Shown in pieces: positions 1-7,760 of a stretch of DNA of 64,000 nt. This DNA comes from Desulfuromonas acetexigens (lineage in GTDB: Bacteria; Desulfobacterota; Desulfuromonadia; Desulfuromonadales; Trichloromonadaceae): contig NZ_FOJJ01000023.1 of NCBI RefSeq assembly GCF_900111775.1, forward strand, positions 186,001-250,000, read 5' to 3'. Position 1 is the stretch's first letter; each line of letters opens with the position of its first letter. Both the position numbers and the translations under genes were made by a program. Below the pieces are notes generated by a model. The model was not told where the DNA came from. It saw nothing but the letters and a program-made list of their open reading frames with translations, and did not search any database.

Positions 1-2192
1 GGCGCCAGATCATAGACGGCCAGGGTCCACTCCCCCTTGGCCTCCTCGCCGACCAGCGTCTCCAGCCCCGGTGCCGCGCTTTTGTCGTAGGTGCCGCGCA
101 GGTTGTCGGCGCTGCCGCCGGAGCGGTTGTGCAGAATTGCCCGCTGTCCCGAAGGGGCGATGAGTTCAACCCGCAGATCGCCGATATAGGGATGGACTAT
201 CGACAGGCTGACGACGATCTCTTTAACCTTGCCGGCGGCGTCGATGCGGAGCGGGCTGCGGATGCCGTTGGGGTCGCCGTCGGGGATGGCGATGAGCGGT
301 GCCGTCGCCTGTTCGATCACCGTTTGTGCCGGTTCATAGCCCACTTCGAGATACCAGGCGTTGAGGCGGCCGACATTGCGACGGGAAAGATCGCGGGCGT
401 GCAAGGTCCAATCCCCGGAGATCTCTTCTCCGAACAACTCCTGTAACGCCGCGAACTCCGCCGAACTCCACTCCTGGTGGAGATCGTCCGTTCCGCGACC
501 GGTGCGGTTGTGCAGCAGCACCTTCCTGCCCGAGGGAGCCTCCAGCTCGACCTGCAGATTGCCGATGTAGGGATGGATGATGTCGACCCCGACGGTGACG
601 GCGGTCAGACGGCCGGAGGCGTCAAGACGGATGACGCTGCGTACCCCTTCCGGTTTCTTGTCGGGAATCAGCAAATCGACTACCGCCCGGCCGGAAACGG
701 TTGTGGCCTGGGAGGGCGGTGGTTCACCGACGGAAAAACGGATGACTTCCCCGGCGGCGGAAACGTCCCGCAGAGTGAAACCTGAATCGGCGCCGTCCCA
801 GGCGCGGGACGAGGGGGTGGTGGCGTGGGAGAGGGCGATGCCGGAGATGCCGGCGAAAAGATCCCCCTCGTCCCCGTAATTGCGGTTGAGCTCCAGATCG
901 AGATGGCCGTCCGCCTGCTTCAGTCCGCATTGATAATGCTTGGTCGCCGTTCCCCCCTGCCATTCGTTGGAACCGAGGGTGTCGCAGTGGTAGACGGCCA
1001 GGCCGCTGGCCGGAAGATGGGCGTCGAGCCCCAGCCGACTGCGGTTTTCCAGCAGAAAATATTCGTTCGGCTTGTCCGTCTCGAATTTGAAAAGGGTGCC
1101 GTACTCGCCGTGCCGGGCCTCGAAGTCGCCACCGCCGTTGAGATTGACGAGGCGGTCATACCAGCCGACCAGATAGCGGTAATAGGCGGTGACCGGCGCC
1201 GGGGTGCGGCCGCCGTTGAGATGGTTGCCCGAGCTCATCAGGCAATAGCGACCGATCCCCTGGCTCTTTTCGAAATCGCCATCGCGGGTGCCGTAATCGT
1301 AGAGATCGGGGAAACGGCAGAGCTGATGACCGTTTTCGTGGCAGAAGGTGCCGATGCTCAGATCGACGCTCTGGCGGCCGAGGCTGGTGAGCATGTAGAA
1401 GTTGGTACGCATGCCGCCGAAGCGCAGTTCAAGATAGCTGTTGTGCGGCCACAGCTCTCCTTCGTAGAGGGTGCGCCCGGCATAAAGAAAGTTGAGGGCG
1501 TCGACGATCCCCTCGCGGCGCGAATCGAACTCGGACAGATCGACTCCGTATTCGGAGATGGCCAGTTCCAGGGCTTCGCGCACCAGCAGAGTGGTTTTGT
1601 AGTAGTCCCGATTCTGGGAAAGGCGCACCGGACCGATCACCCGGTTGCGGAAATCGAGCTTGCCGCTCGACATCAGGGCGAAATATTCCCGCACCGAGCA
1701 GAAATTGCCGTTGCCCCGATAGTTGTCGCCGTTGAGCAGGGCCTCCACCTCAGCGACGGGAATGGTGCTTTGCAGGTCGGGGAAGTCGACCAAGATGGTC
1801 AGACCGCGCACCGCCCCCTGGCTGACCCGGCGGCCGGGGAGCAGGCCCTGGGCCATGCCGAAGGTGCGCAGGCGATGGCCGGCTGCGACGTCCTCGGGGG
1901 GCATGATGCGGTTGTAGCGCAGATTGAACTTTTCGTTGCGCACCTCCCCGGATTCCTTCAGGTGCCGGCGCAGCCCCGGTGGCGGCTGCTTGCCGATGGG
2001 CGCGCCGCTGGAGGCGAAGCGTCCGTCGAGCACCACCGCATAGCAGAAGAGGCCGAGATCGGTATCGTAGACCGCCGTGTAACCCTCAGGAGTTTCATAG
2101 CGGGCGTAGAATTCGTCGCCGAAGACCACCAGCGGCACATCGGGGCCGTTGTCCTGGGTCAGTATCAGGGTTTCGCCGAAGATCGCGCTCAT
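1..2192 (-). CDS. M6-family metalloprotease with tandem P domains (3' end beyond window)
   Basis: The reading frame stays open from an ATG at 2192 to the window edge, so the C-terminus is missing. About 730 codons are visible. A peptidase M6 (immune-inhibitor-A type) domain fills residues 1 to about 470. It has the zinc motif HENGH at residues 285-289 followed by FPDLYD, the usual M6 signature. Two proprotein-convertase-type P domains follow, each ending in a GxWTL motif (GDWTL, GEWTL). M6 enzymes are normally exported with a signal peptide and propeptide. This one starts directly in the conserved N-terminal segment (MSAIFGETLILTQ), and an in-frame stop lies 12 codons upstream, so no signal peptide is possible. 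A GGGGAGG ribosome site precedes the ATG. It is the last visible gene of the eCIS cluster, which makes a cargo or surface-processing role plausible (inference). Confidence 0.85.
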   Translation of the reverse strand, partial: MSAIFGETLILTQDNGPDVPLVVFGDEFYARYETPEGYTAVYDTDLGLFCYAVVLDGRFASSGAPIGKQPPPGLRRHLKESGEVRNEKFNLRYNRIMPPEDVAAGHRLRTFGMAQGLLPGRRVSQGAVRGLTILVDFPDLQSTIPVAEVEALLNGDNYRGNGNFCSVREYFALMSSGKLDFRNRVIGPVRLSQNRDYYKTTLLVREALELAISEYGVDLSEFDSRREGIVDALNFLYAGRTLYEGELWPHNSYLELRFGGMRTNFYMLTSLGRQSVDLSIGTFCHENGHQLCRFPDLYDYGTRDGDFEKSQGIGRYCLMSSGNHLNGGRTPAPVTAYYRYLVGWYDRLVNLNGGGDFEARHGEYGTLFKFETDKPNEYFLLENRSRLGLDAHLPASGLAVYHCDTLGSNEWQGGTATKHYQCGLKQADGHLDLELNRNYGDEGDLFAGISGIALSHATTPSSRAWDGADSGFTLRDVSAAGEVIRFSVGEPPPSQATTVSGRAVVDLLIPDKKPEGVRSVIRLDASGRLTAVTVGVDIIHPYIGNLQVELEAPSGRKVLLHNRTGRGTDDLHQEWSSAEFAALQELFGEEISGDWTLHARDLSRRNVGRLNAWYLEVGYEPAQTVIEQATAPLIAIPDGDPNGIRSPLRIDAAGKVKEIVVSLSIVHPYIGDLRVELIAPSGQRAILHNRSGGSADNLRGTYDKSAAPGLETLVGEEAKGEWTLAVYDLA

Positions 2193-2225
2193 GGAGCCTC
2201 CCCTCTGAGGTTGGCGGTTAAACGA

Positions 2226-2741
2226 TCATTGGATTCGGTGCCGCAGGATTTCCACCCGAAAAAGCCAGGAAGCCCGGTAGGCATCGAGGCTCATCGGCCG
2301 ATAGCCATAGAGCCAGGCAACGGCCCCGGTATCGTCATCGATATGCAGGGTCAGCCCCCGCGCGGCGTAAATCCACTGGGTCTTGAAGCCCGGCATACGG
2401 GAAATTTCTCGGGCCTCCGGTTCCCCCAACTGCTCGAGAACGGGCCGCTCCGGCGTGAAGGAGTGGATCTGCAACGCCACCGCGCGATCCTCCTCATACC
2501 AGACGAAAACCCCATAGGGGGCGGCGGCTGTTGCCGGATAAATCCGGTAGCCGGTGGGAACACCCCCCGGATATCCGCACAGATCCTCTTCGTTCTGGCT
2601 GACGCCGAGGGCCGCAGCGACGGCGGCGCGGTCGCAATCCCCGGCAAGGCCCCGCCATAGGGTCAAATCGCCCTTTACCATGCGGCGCAACGGCTCGACA
2701 CAGGTGGCTTCTTGCGGATCGGATCCATTCCGGTCGTACAT
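2226..2741 (-). CDS. hypothetical protein between radical-SAM enzyme and M6 protease
   Basis: A 171-aa soluble protein that I do not recognise. I chose the ATG at 2741 because a GGAGGG ribosome site lies 10 bases upstream; a TTG seven codons earlier would sit on top of that site. The sequence is rich in aromatic residues in its second half (VFVWYEED, WLYGYRPMSLDAY) and shows no membrane segment, signal peptide or known catalytic motif. It has two Cys early (C16, C37). It lies in the accessory tail of the eCIS cluster, 33 bases before the M6 protease start and in the same frame. A protease partner, inhibitor or chaperone is possible, but nothing in the sequence proves it. Confidence 0.6.
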   Translation of the reverse strand: MYDRNGSDPQEATCVEPLRRMVKGDLTLWRGLAGDCDRAAVAAALGVSQNEEDLCGYPGGVPTGYRIYPATAAAPYGVFVWYEEDRAVALQIHSFTPERPVLEQLGEPEAREISRMPGFKTQWIYAARGLTLHIDDDTGAVAWLYGYRPMSLDAYRASWLFRVEILRHRIQ

Positions 2742-2845
2742 AGCGATTTTTCCCTCCGACAACGCCCCGTGAAAACCGTTCTTTTTTCTTTTGCGCTACG
2801 ATCTCGAACGGTCATCCTCCCGACTCCTCAATCCCCAATCGGCCA

Positions 2846-4153
2846 TCATACTTCCTGGCATGCTCCCTCCCGCAACTCCTCCGCCACCCAGCAGGTCCGG
2901 TTCGAGGCGAAGAGATCCCCGGCCGCGAAGTTCTCGGCCTTGCAGCCGCCGTGACAGACGGAAAGCCAAGGGCACGCGCGGCAGACGCCCTTGACGTCAT
3001 CCAGGCGGATGCTGCGGAAGTAGTTGAGCAGCCGTGAGTTTTCCCAGATCCAGCCGAAACTGTGGGCGCGCAAGTCGTCGCCGTTCAGCCCCCAGAAATA
3101 GGTGCAGGGAACGACCCGCCCTTCGCTGGTGATGGAACAGATGGTGGCGCCGGCGCTGCACGCGCCGATCCCGCAGAAATCGACGGGCCCGGCGGGGGGT
3201 GGTTTGAGGGTGAAGTTGTAGCTGCTGATGCGGATATCGCGCCCTTCCAGATAGGCGACCAATTCCCGCATGCGCTGGGGCTCAAGGCCCAGGCTCTCGC
3301 GATTGTCCAGACCCCGGCCCATGGCCACCAGTCCCTGCACCCGGTAGCGGTTCACGCCGAGGCGTTCCATCAGTTCGATGATCGCCGGAATCCGCTCGAC
3401 ATTGAGGCGAGTCACGCTGGTGCAAACCGAGACCGGACAACCGGCCTCCTGCAAGGCGCCAATTCCCGCCAGGGCCTTGGCGAAAGCGCCGGAGACGCCG
3501 CGCTGGGCATCGTGGATTTCGGCGCTGTCACCGTCGATGCTCACCTGTACGTCGATCCCAGTTTCCCGCAACCGGTGGGCCATGCTTTCATCGATCAGAG
3601 TGCCGTTGGTCGCCACCCCCACCGATTTGAACCCCTGACGACCGGCATGAGTCGCCAGTTCAATGAAATCCTTGCGCAACAGCGGTTCGCCGCCGCTGAA
3701 GGAAATCGCCTCGACTCCGCAGGCGGCCATTTCGTCGAGCACCCGCAGCGCCTCGCAGGTGCTCAGTTCACCAGGGGCGGGGGACTCGCTGGTGCCGTAA
3801 CAATGGACACAGCGCAGATTACAGGCCGAGGTCACATCCCAGAAGACCGTTTGCGGTGGCGCCCAGGGACTCGACGCCGGGATCGGTTCCCGCCGCCAGC
3901 AGAGCATCCCGAGGGCGGTCATCTCCTCGAGAAAGTCCCTGACGTAAGCCTCGCAGCGCTCGGCATCGAGACGCAAGGGGATCTCAAGGGACCGGGCGAT
4001 TTCCTCGACTCTGCGATTACCGTCGCAGAGTTCGAGAATGCGGTAACCGCTGAGATTGATCTGATAGTCTTGATTATCTACGGGATTGAAGATGGAATAG
4101 CCCTCCCCCTTCACCACCCGCAGCGGAAAATATGGTCGCAAATGGCCTCGCAT
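2846..4153 (-). CDS. PqqD-like/radical SAM/SPASM maturase
   Basis: A 435-aa radical S-adenosylmethionine enzyme. Residues ~8-85 look like a PqqD-type peptide-recognition domain (FPLRVV, YQINLSGYRILELCDG). The radical SAM core follows with the [4Fe-4S] motif CNLRCVHC (CX3CX2C, residues 111-118) and the SAM-binding SFSGGEPLL. The C-terminal third is Cys-rich in SPASM fashion (FCGIGACSAG, CRACPWLSVCHGGC), which would hold auxiliary iron-sulfur clusters. This architecture is typical of RiPP maturases that make thioether or C-C crosslinks in ribosomal peptides. A longer ORF begins at 4261, but its first 36 residues run through a 24-bp intergenic palindrome, so I place the start at the ATG at 4153; the ribosome site there is weak. 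The neighbouring upstream gene encodes 13 C-x4-P repeats, the obvious candidate substrate (inference). Confidence 0.88.
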   Translation of the reverse strand: MRGHLRPYFPLRVVKGEGYSIFNPVDNQDYQINLSGYRILELCDGNRRVEEIARSLEIPLRLDAERCEAYVRDFLEEMTALGMLCWRREPIPASSPWAPPQTVFWDVTSACNLRCVHCYGTSESPAPGELSTCEALRVLDEMAACGVEAISFSGGEPLLRKDFIELATHAGRQGFKSVGVATNGTLIDESMAHRLRETGIDVQVSIDGDSAEIHDAQRGVSGAFAKALAGIGALQEAGCPVSVCTSVTRLNVERIPAIIELMERLGVNRYRVQGLVAMGRGLDNRESLGLEPQRMRELVAYLEGRDIRISSYNFTLKPPPAGPVDFCGIGACSAGATICSITSEGRVVPCTYFWGLNGDDLRAHSFGWIWENSRLLNYFRSIRLDDVKGVCRACPWLSVCHGGCKAENFAAGDLFASNRTCWVAEELREGACQEV

Positions 4154-4180
4154 CTGTTTATGTGGATTGCACGGGGCCGC

Positions 4181-4204
4181 AGGGGCGCAGCATGCTGCGC
4201 CCCT
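4181..4204. repeat. 24-bp perfect palindrome between Cys-repeat gene and radical-SAM gene
   Basis: The two arms AGGGGCGCAGCA and TGCTGCGCCCCT are perfect reverse complements with no loop. It lies in the 108-bp spacer of the operon and has no following T-run, so it is either a REP-like element or a hairpin that tunes expression of the downstream maturase. Confidence 0.7.
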
Positions 4205-4261
4205 ACCTCGCCATCTACCGTCCCGTGCCAGGGCAACCACGGGGGTTGCCCCAATCACCAA

Positions 4262-5350
4262 TTACTTCTTGGGCTTGCCCTTGGGTTTAACCGTCGGTTT
4301 TTCCGCTGGGGCCTTCTCGACCTCTTTTTCCGGTTCACTGCGAATGATAGTCGGACCGCCAACGGTGCATTCGAGAATCCGGGGCGCAGCTCCCGTACAC
4401 GTGTTATTGGTCGGTCCACCGACGATGCATTCGGTCACCGACGGCCGGGCAGCGGTACAGATTTCCACCATCGGCGCCGATCCCGTACAGGTCGCGGTCG
4501 GGGCACCGGCGACACATTCCAGAACTGTGGGGTTGCCGCTGGTACAGGTGATCATGGGGGTCGACCCGGAACAGACCACCGTCGGGTTCCCACTGGTGCA
4601 GATGATCATCGGCGCGGAACCGGTGCAGGGGGTGCCGGGTGCTCCCGCGACACAGACCAGGGGGGATGAGCCGGTACAGGGGACGCCCGGCGAACCGGCC
4701 ACGCAGGAAATCGGCGTGACCGTCACGGTGGCGCTGGCACTCTTGGTCGGATCGGCGACGCTGGTCGCCCGCACGTGGAAAGTACCGGCGTCCGCTGGGG
4801 CGGTGTAGAGGCCGCTGGCAGAAATGGTGCCGCCGCCGCTCTCCTGCACCGACCAGGTGACCGCCCTGTTGCTGGTACCGGTCACGGTCGCGGTAAACTG
4901 GCGGGTGTTGCCGACGACGACGGAAGCACTGGTCGGGCTGATGGCGACGCTGACCGCCGTGACCGTCACGGTGGCGCTGGCACTCTTGGTCGGATCGGCG
5001 ACGCTGGTGACGCGCACGTGGAAGGTGCCGGCGGTCGCGGGGGCGGTGTAGAGGCCGGTGGTGGAGACCGTGCCGCCGCCGCTTTCCTGCACCGACCAGA
5101 TAACGGCGGTGTTGCTGGTGCCGGTGACCGCGGCGGCGAATTGCTGCTGGCCGCCGGCGAGCAGGGCCGCCGTCACCGGGGCGATGGCGACGGCCACCGC
5201 GTCGGCCCGCTGCACGGTGATGACCACCGTGTCCGGCGCGCTGCGCAGTCCGGCGCTGTCCTCGACCACCAGTTCAAGGACGTGGCGACCGACGGGAAGA
5301 GTGACTTCGATGACCGGCTGGTCTGTTTCGATGGGGAATCGGGTTGCCAT
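4262..5350 (-). CDS. Ig-like protein with 13 tandem C-x4-P repeats, putative maturase substrate
   Basis: A 362-aa protein with no signal peptide. Residues 1-50 resemble a PKD/K319-like strand pattern (GRHVLELVVEDSAG). Residues ~51-131 and ~132-212 are two near-identical BIG2-like Ig domains (both with WSVQESGGGT and SVADPTKSASATVTVT). Residues 216-335 are 13 units of the form C-x4-P, for example CVAGSP, CTGSAP and CTSGNP, with cysteines at 216, 225, 233, 242, 251, 260, 269, 279, 288, 298, 308, 318 and 328. There are no cysteines anywhere else. The tail is Lys/Pro/Glu rich. An AAAGGAG ribosome site precedes the ATG. It sits between the eCIS fibre-like gene and a radical-SAM/SPASM gene. I infer a particle surface protein whose repeats are modified by that enzyme. 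The family itself I do not recognise. Confidence 0.85.
   Translation of the reverse strand: MATRFPIETDQPVIEVTLPVGRHVLELVVEDSAGLRSAPDTVVITVQRADAVAVAIAPVTAALLAGGQQQFAAAVTGTSNTAVIWSVQESGGGTVSTTGLYTAPATAGTFHVRVTSVADPTKSASATVTVTAVSVAISPTSASVVVGNTRQFTATVTGTSNRAVTWSVQESGGGTISASGLYTAPADAGTFHVRATSVADPTKSASATVTVTPISCVAGSPGVPCTGSSPLVCVAGAPGTPCTGSAPMIICTSGNPTVVCSGSTPMITCTSGNPTVLECVAGAPTATCTGSAPMVEICTAARPSVTECIVGGPTNNTCTGAAPRILECTVGGPTIIRSEPEKEVEKAPAEKPTVKPKGKPKK
4352..4705 (-). repeat. coding tandem repeat, 13 units of C-x4-P (period 8-10 residues)
   Basis: These bases encode residues 216-333 of the Ig-like protein. Spacing between successive Cys is 9, 8, 9, 9, 9, 9, 10, 9, 10, 10, 10 and 10 residues. 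The DNA units are diverged rather than identical, so the pattern is kept at protein level, mainly the Cys, the Gly/Ala/Ser turn and the Pro. Confidence 0.85.
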
Positions 5351-5381
5351 GACGGAAGCTCCTTTCGCATTTATAAGAGCA

Positions 5382-5395
5382 GGCTGAAGGCTGAA
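5382..5395. repeat. short GGCTGAA direct repeat in operon spacer
   Basis: Two tandem copies of GGCTGAA lie in the 69-bp spacer before the Cys-repeat gene. The reverse complement (TTCAGCC) occurs three times in the spacer between the two sheath genes, so this is a recurrent spacer motif of the cluster. Confidence 0.5.
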
Positions 5396-5419
5396 GACAA
5401 TAGGTAATTTAAAGGCCGG

Positions 5420-6673
5420 TCACTCGGGGCGTTCGTCCCAGCGATAGCGGACGATGGTGCCGTCGCCGGAGGCCTGGGAGCCGGAGGCGTCGAGGGCCAC
5501 CGGCCCTTCGTCGCCGGCAATGACGATGGTGCGGTCGCTGCCGGCGTTGCCGGTCGGGGCCGTGGCGCTCTCCCGCAGGTTCCAGTGGTAACGTCGGATC
5601 GTCCGCCCCTCGAAGGCCTGGGAGCCGCTGCCGTCGAGGGCCAGGGGGCCCTCGACACCGGTCGTGGTCACCGTGCGGTCGGCACCGGCGTTAGCCATCG
5701 GCTCCTCGATCTCCACCATCGCCAGGCGGTCGGCCGCCTCGGCCACTTCGTCCTGCCGGGTCAGGGCCAGATCGAGATTATCCTCGATCAGCGCATCGAA
5801 GAGGCGGATCAGCGCACCCAGCAGCTCTTCGTAAGCTTCCAGGGCCTCCAACTCGGGATAGAGGGTTTCGAGCTCGTCCGCCAGCACCTGCTCGACCCCG
5901 GCCAGCACCCGCAGCAGGCCAAGCACCTGATCGGAGCGCATAAAACCGAGCCGGGCGAGCATTTGCAGGGTCAGGGCCGCATGGCGCACATCCCCGGAAA
6001 GGGGGGTGGGAAAGCGTGTCGCCAAAGCGGCAAAATCGCTCCAAGTGCGGTCCATGAGCTGATCGATTCGGGCTTGCAATTCGACACTCAGACTAGGGCA
6101 GCATTCGGCCCCGCCGACGGTCCCGGCGTAAGGTACCCGCCGGCGGTCGATTTCGTTACCCAGGGGCGCCTCGGGATCAGCCGGATCGCCGATGGCCGTT
6201 ACTCCCGGTTGCAGATCGATACGGGCCAACTCCAGGGTCGCGCGGTTGTCCGGCGGACTTTCGACGATGCGCAGTTCGGGGCGTTCGGTAATCCGCGTGT
6301 TGCCGCTGTAGCCCGGCACCTGCACGTTTTCGACCCGGTCCGTTTCGACCTCGCGATAGGCCAAGGCGACATAGATCACGCGGGGCGCGGTCAGGCCCTC
6401 GGTCGGCACCGTCAACAGACGCGGCTGCCCGAGAAAAATTTCGTTGCCCGCCCCGTCGATGGCCGCCCCCGGCAGCACCTCGACGGTCAGCCCCCCCGCC
6501 GCCCGCACTCGCAGGCCGTCGGCGACCTCGCGCATCACCCCCGGCCGGTGCAGCCCCCGGTTGTGCAGCTTGAGCGCCTCCCGATGGTAGGCCTGCTCCG
6601 CCCGCCAGTCCTCGGCCGTGGTGAAAAAGCCGGTAAAATAATTCATCCGTTTGAATTCGCTGGATTCAGCCAT
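5420..6673 (-). CDS. eCIS fibre/baseplate-decoration protein with PKD-like C-terminus
   Basis: A 417-aa protein starting MAESSEFKRMNYFTGF behind a strong AAAGGAG site. The first ~190 residues (NYFTGFFTTAEDW, RPGVMREVADGLRV) resemble N-terminal attachment regions seen in proteins next to eCIS baseplates. Residues ~200-330 are helical and Leu/Glu rich (YPELEALEAYEELLGALIRL). The last ~85 residues are two PKD/K319-like repeats, each with an NAG-DRT start, a LDGSGSQA or LDASGSQA core and an R-YHW or R-YRW end. The same repeat type is inserted in the large baseplate protein. Position after the tail-I-like gene is where Afp13/Pvc13 fibres usually lie. Role as a fibre or decoration protein is inferred; the exact family is not certain. 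Confidence 0.6.
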   Translation of the reverse strand: MAESSEFKRMNYFTGFFTTAEDWRAEQAYHREALKLHNRGLHRPGVMREVADGLRVRAAGGLTVEVLPGAAIDGAGNEIFLGQPRLLTVPTEGLTAPRVIYVALAYREVETDRVENVQVPGYSGNTRITERPELRIVESPPDNRATLELARIDLQPGVTAIGDPADPEAPLGNEIDRRRVPYAGTVGGAECCPSLSVELQARIDQLMDRTWSDFAALATRFPTPLSGDVRHAALTLQMLARLGFMRSDQVLGLLRVLAGVEQVLADELETLYPELEALEAYEELLGALIRLFDALIEDNLDLALTRQDEVAEAADRLAMVEIEEPMANAGADRTVTTTGVEGPLALDGSGSQAFEGRTIRRYHWNLRESATAPTGNAGSDRTIVIAGDEGPVALDASGSQASGDGTIVRYRWDERPE

Positions 6674-6693
6674 GTTGACTCCTTTCCGACTTA

Positions 6694-7677
6694 TCAGCGG
6701 ACGACGGCATCGCTGCCGATCGTGGAACGAACTTCGATCTGCATCTTTTGCAGCGTTTCCTCCCGATAAACCGGGATCATGCGCAGGTAGTAGAGGGTGT
6801 GGGCCGGTTTCTCCAGATCGATGATGGCCCGCACCTTGTCGACGCGCACCTCATCGAGCTTGTCCGCGGCGACGACCACATCGACGATGAAGCGGTAGGG
6901 CATCTCCACTGTATCGATGAAGACCGTATCCCCGCGATATTCGGCCGTGACCGCATCCCCGCCGCCGACGGGAAGACCGCTCAAGTGGTAGGACGTGGCC
7001 GGCAGACCGTCGCGCCGGGTCACCCGGGCGGCGGCGTGGGTGCGGCGGCTGACGGCGGCGGCGCCCGGTTCCAGATAATCGAGAGTCACCGTGCGAGCGA
7101 CGGGATCGACATCGACCCGCCTCACCCGGTCGGCCCGGTAGTACCAGACCGTCGTCGGTGGCCCGTCCTCGGTGACGAGGTAATAGTCGTAGACCTCTTC
7201 GGCCTGACGCTCGGCGGTGAAGGTGGCGAAATGGACATCGGGATCGAGACCGCCGATCATCGAAGCCGTGCCGATCTGCATCCCCGCCGGCCACCGGCAT
7301 TCGTAGATGCGCGGGCGCTGGCCGGTGTAGATTTCGATAAAGCGGGTCAGCCCGCGCACCGTTCCCCGCCAGCGGTAGAGATCGAGCGCTTCGCGGATGT
7401 ATTGACGGCGGCGCGCCTCGTCCCAACCGTCGTCGAGATCGAGAGCGAACCAGCCGGCCAACCAGGGGAGGAAATCGGCCGGAGCCCGGGCCGGATCGAA
7501 AAAGCCGTCGATGCGGTCGAGCAGCCGGGCGAAGCCGTCCTGGGTCCGCCCCGCGCCGTCGCGCCAGCTTTCCAGCAGCACCGCCTCGAAGGGGCGCAGG
7601 AACTCGGCCAGATAGGGGCTTTCCCGATAGATGCCCGGCAACAGTCGCAGCAGCCGGTTCGATGTCGCATCCGCCAT
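6694..7677 (-). CDS. eCIS baseplate/tail protein (P2 gpI-like, TIGR02242 type)
   Basis: A 327-aa protein with the typical N-terminus of the phage tail protein domain found in eCIS clusters: RLLPGIYRES, FDPARAPADFLPWLAGW, RRQYIREALDLYRWRGTVRGLTRF. These proteins join the baseplate wedge to fibres. The ATG at 7677 is preceded by GGAG with a six-base gap; the TTG four codons earlier overlaps that site, so I prefer 7677. The last 130 residues have β-rich sequence and no clear motif. It follows the second baseplate-J gene across a repeat-bearing spacer and precedes the fibre-like gene. Confidence 0.85.
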   Translation of the reverse strand: MADATSNRLLRLLPGIYRESPYLAEFLRPFEAVLLESWRDGAGRTQDGFARLLDRIDGFFDPARAPADFLPWLAGWFALDLDDGWDEARRRQYIREALDLYRWRGTVRGLTRFIEIYTGQRPRIYECRWPAGMQIGTASMIGGLDPDVHFATFTAERQAEEVYDYYLVTEDGPPTTVWYYRADRVRRVDVDPVARTVTLDYLEPGAAAVSRRTHAAARVTRRDGLPATSYHLSGLPVGGGDAVTAEYRGDTVFIDTVEMPYRFIVDVVVAADKLDEVRVDKVRAIIDLEKPAHTLYYLRMIPVYREETLQKMQIEVRSTIGSDAVVR

Positions 7678-7695
7678 AAAGAACTCCAAAAAGCG

Positions 7696-7760
7696 GTGAT
7701 TGGTTGTTAGTGATTGGTGATTGGAAAAATGCCTTCAACCAATCACTAATCACCAATCAC
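7696..7760. repeat. imperfect inverted repeat of GTGATTGG units in operon spacer
   Basis: Arms at 7696-7717 and 7739-7760 match at 20 of 22 positions and are themselves built from GTGATTGG/GTGATTAG units. The RNA would fold into a long AT-rich hairpin between the baseplate-J gene and the tail-I gene. There is no T-run, so a terminator is unlikely. The right arm overlaps the stop of the J gene by a few bases. Confidence 0.65.

Noticed and set aside
825-2660. 611-aa plus-strand open frame over the M6 protease gene
   Set aside because: It is a shadow of the minus-strand M6 gene, whose protein has clear motifs; the shadow shows repetitive low-complexity composition and no family pattern.
4177-4210. 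Terminator between Cys-repeat gene and maturase
   Set aside because: The palindrome is strong but no T-run follows and the operon seems continuous, so I list it as a repeat only.
4154-4261. N-terminal extension of the radical-SAM protein from 4261
   Set aside because: These codons cover the intergenic palindrome and upstream spacer; the PqqD-like sequence starts after the ATG at 4153.
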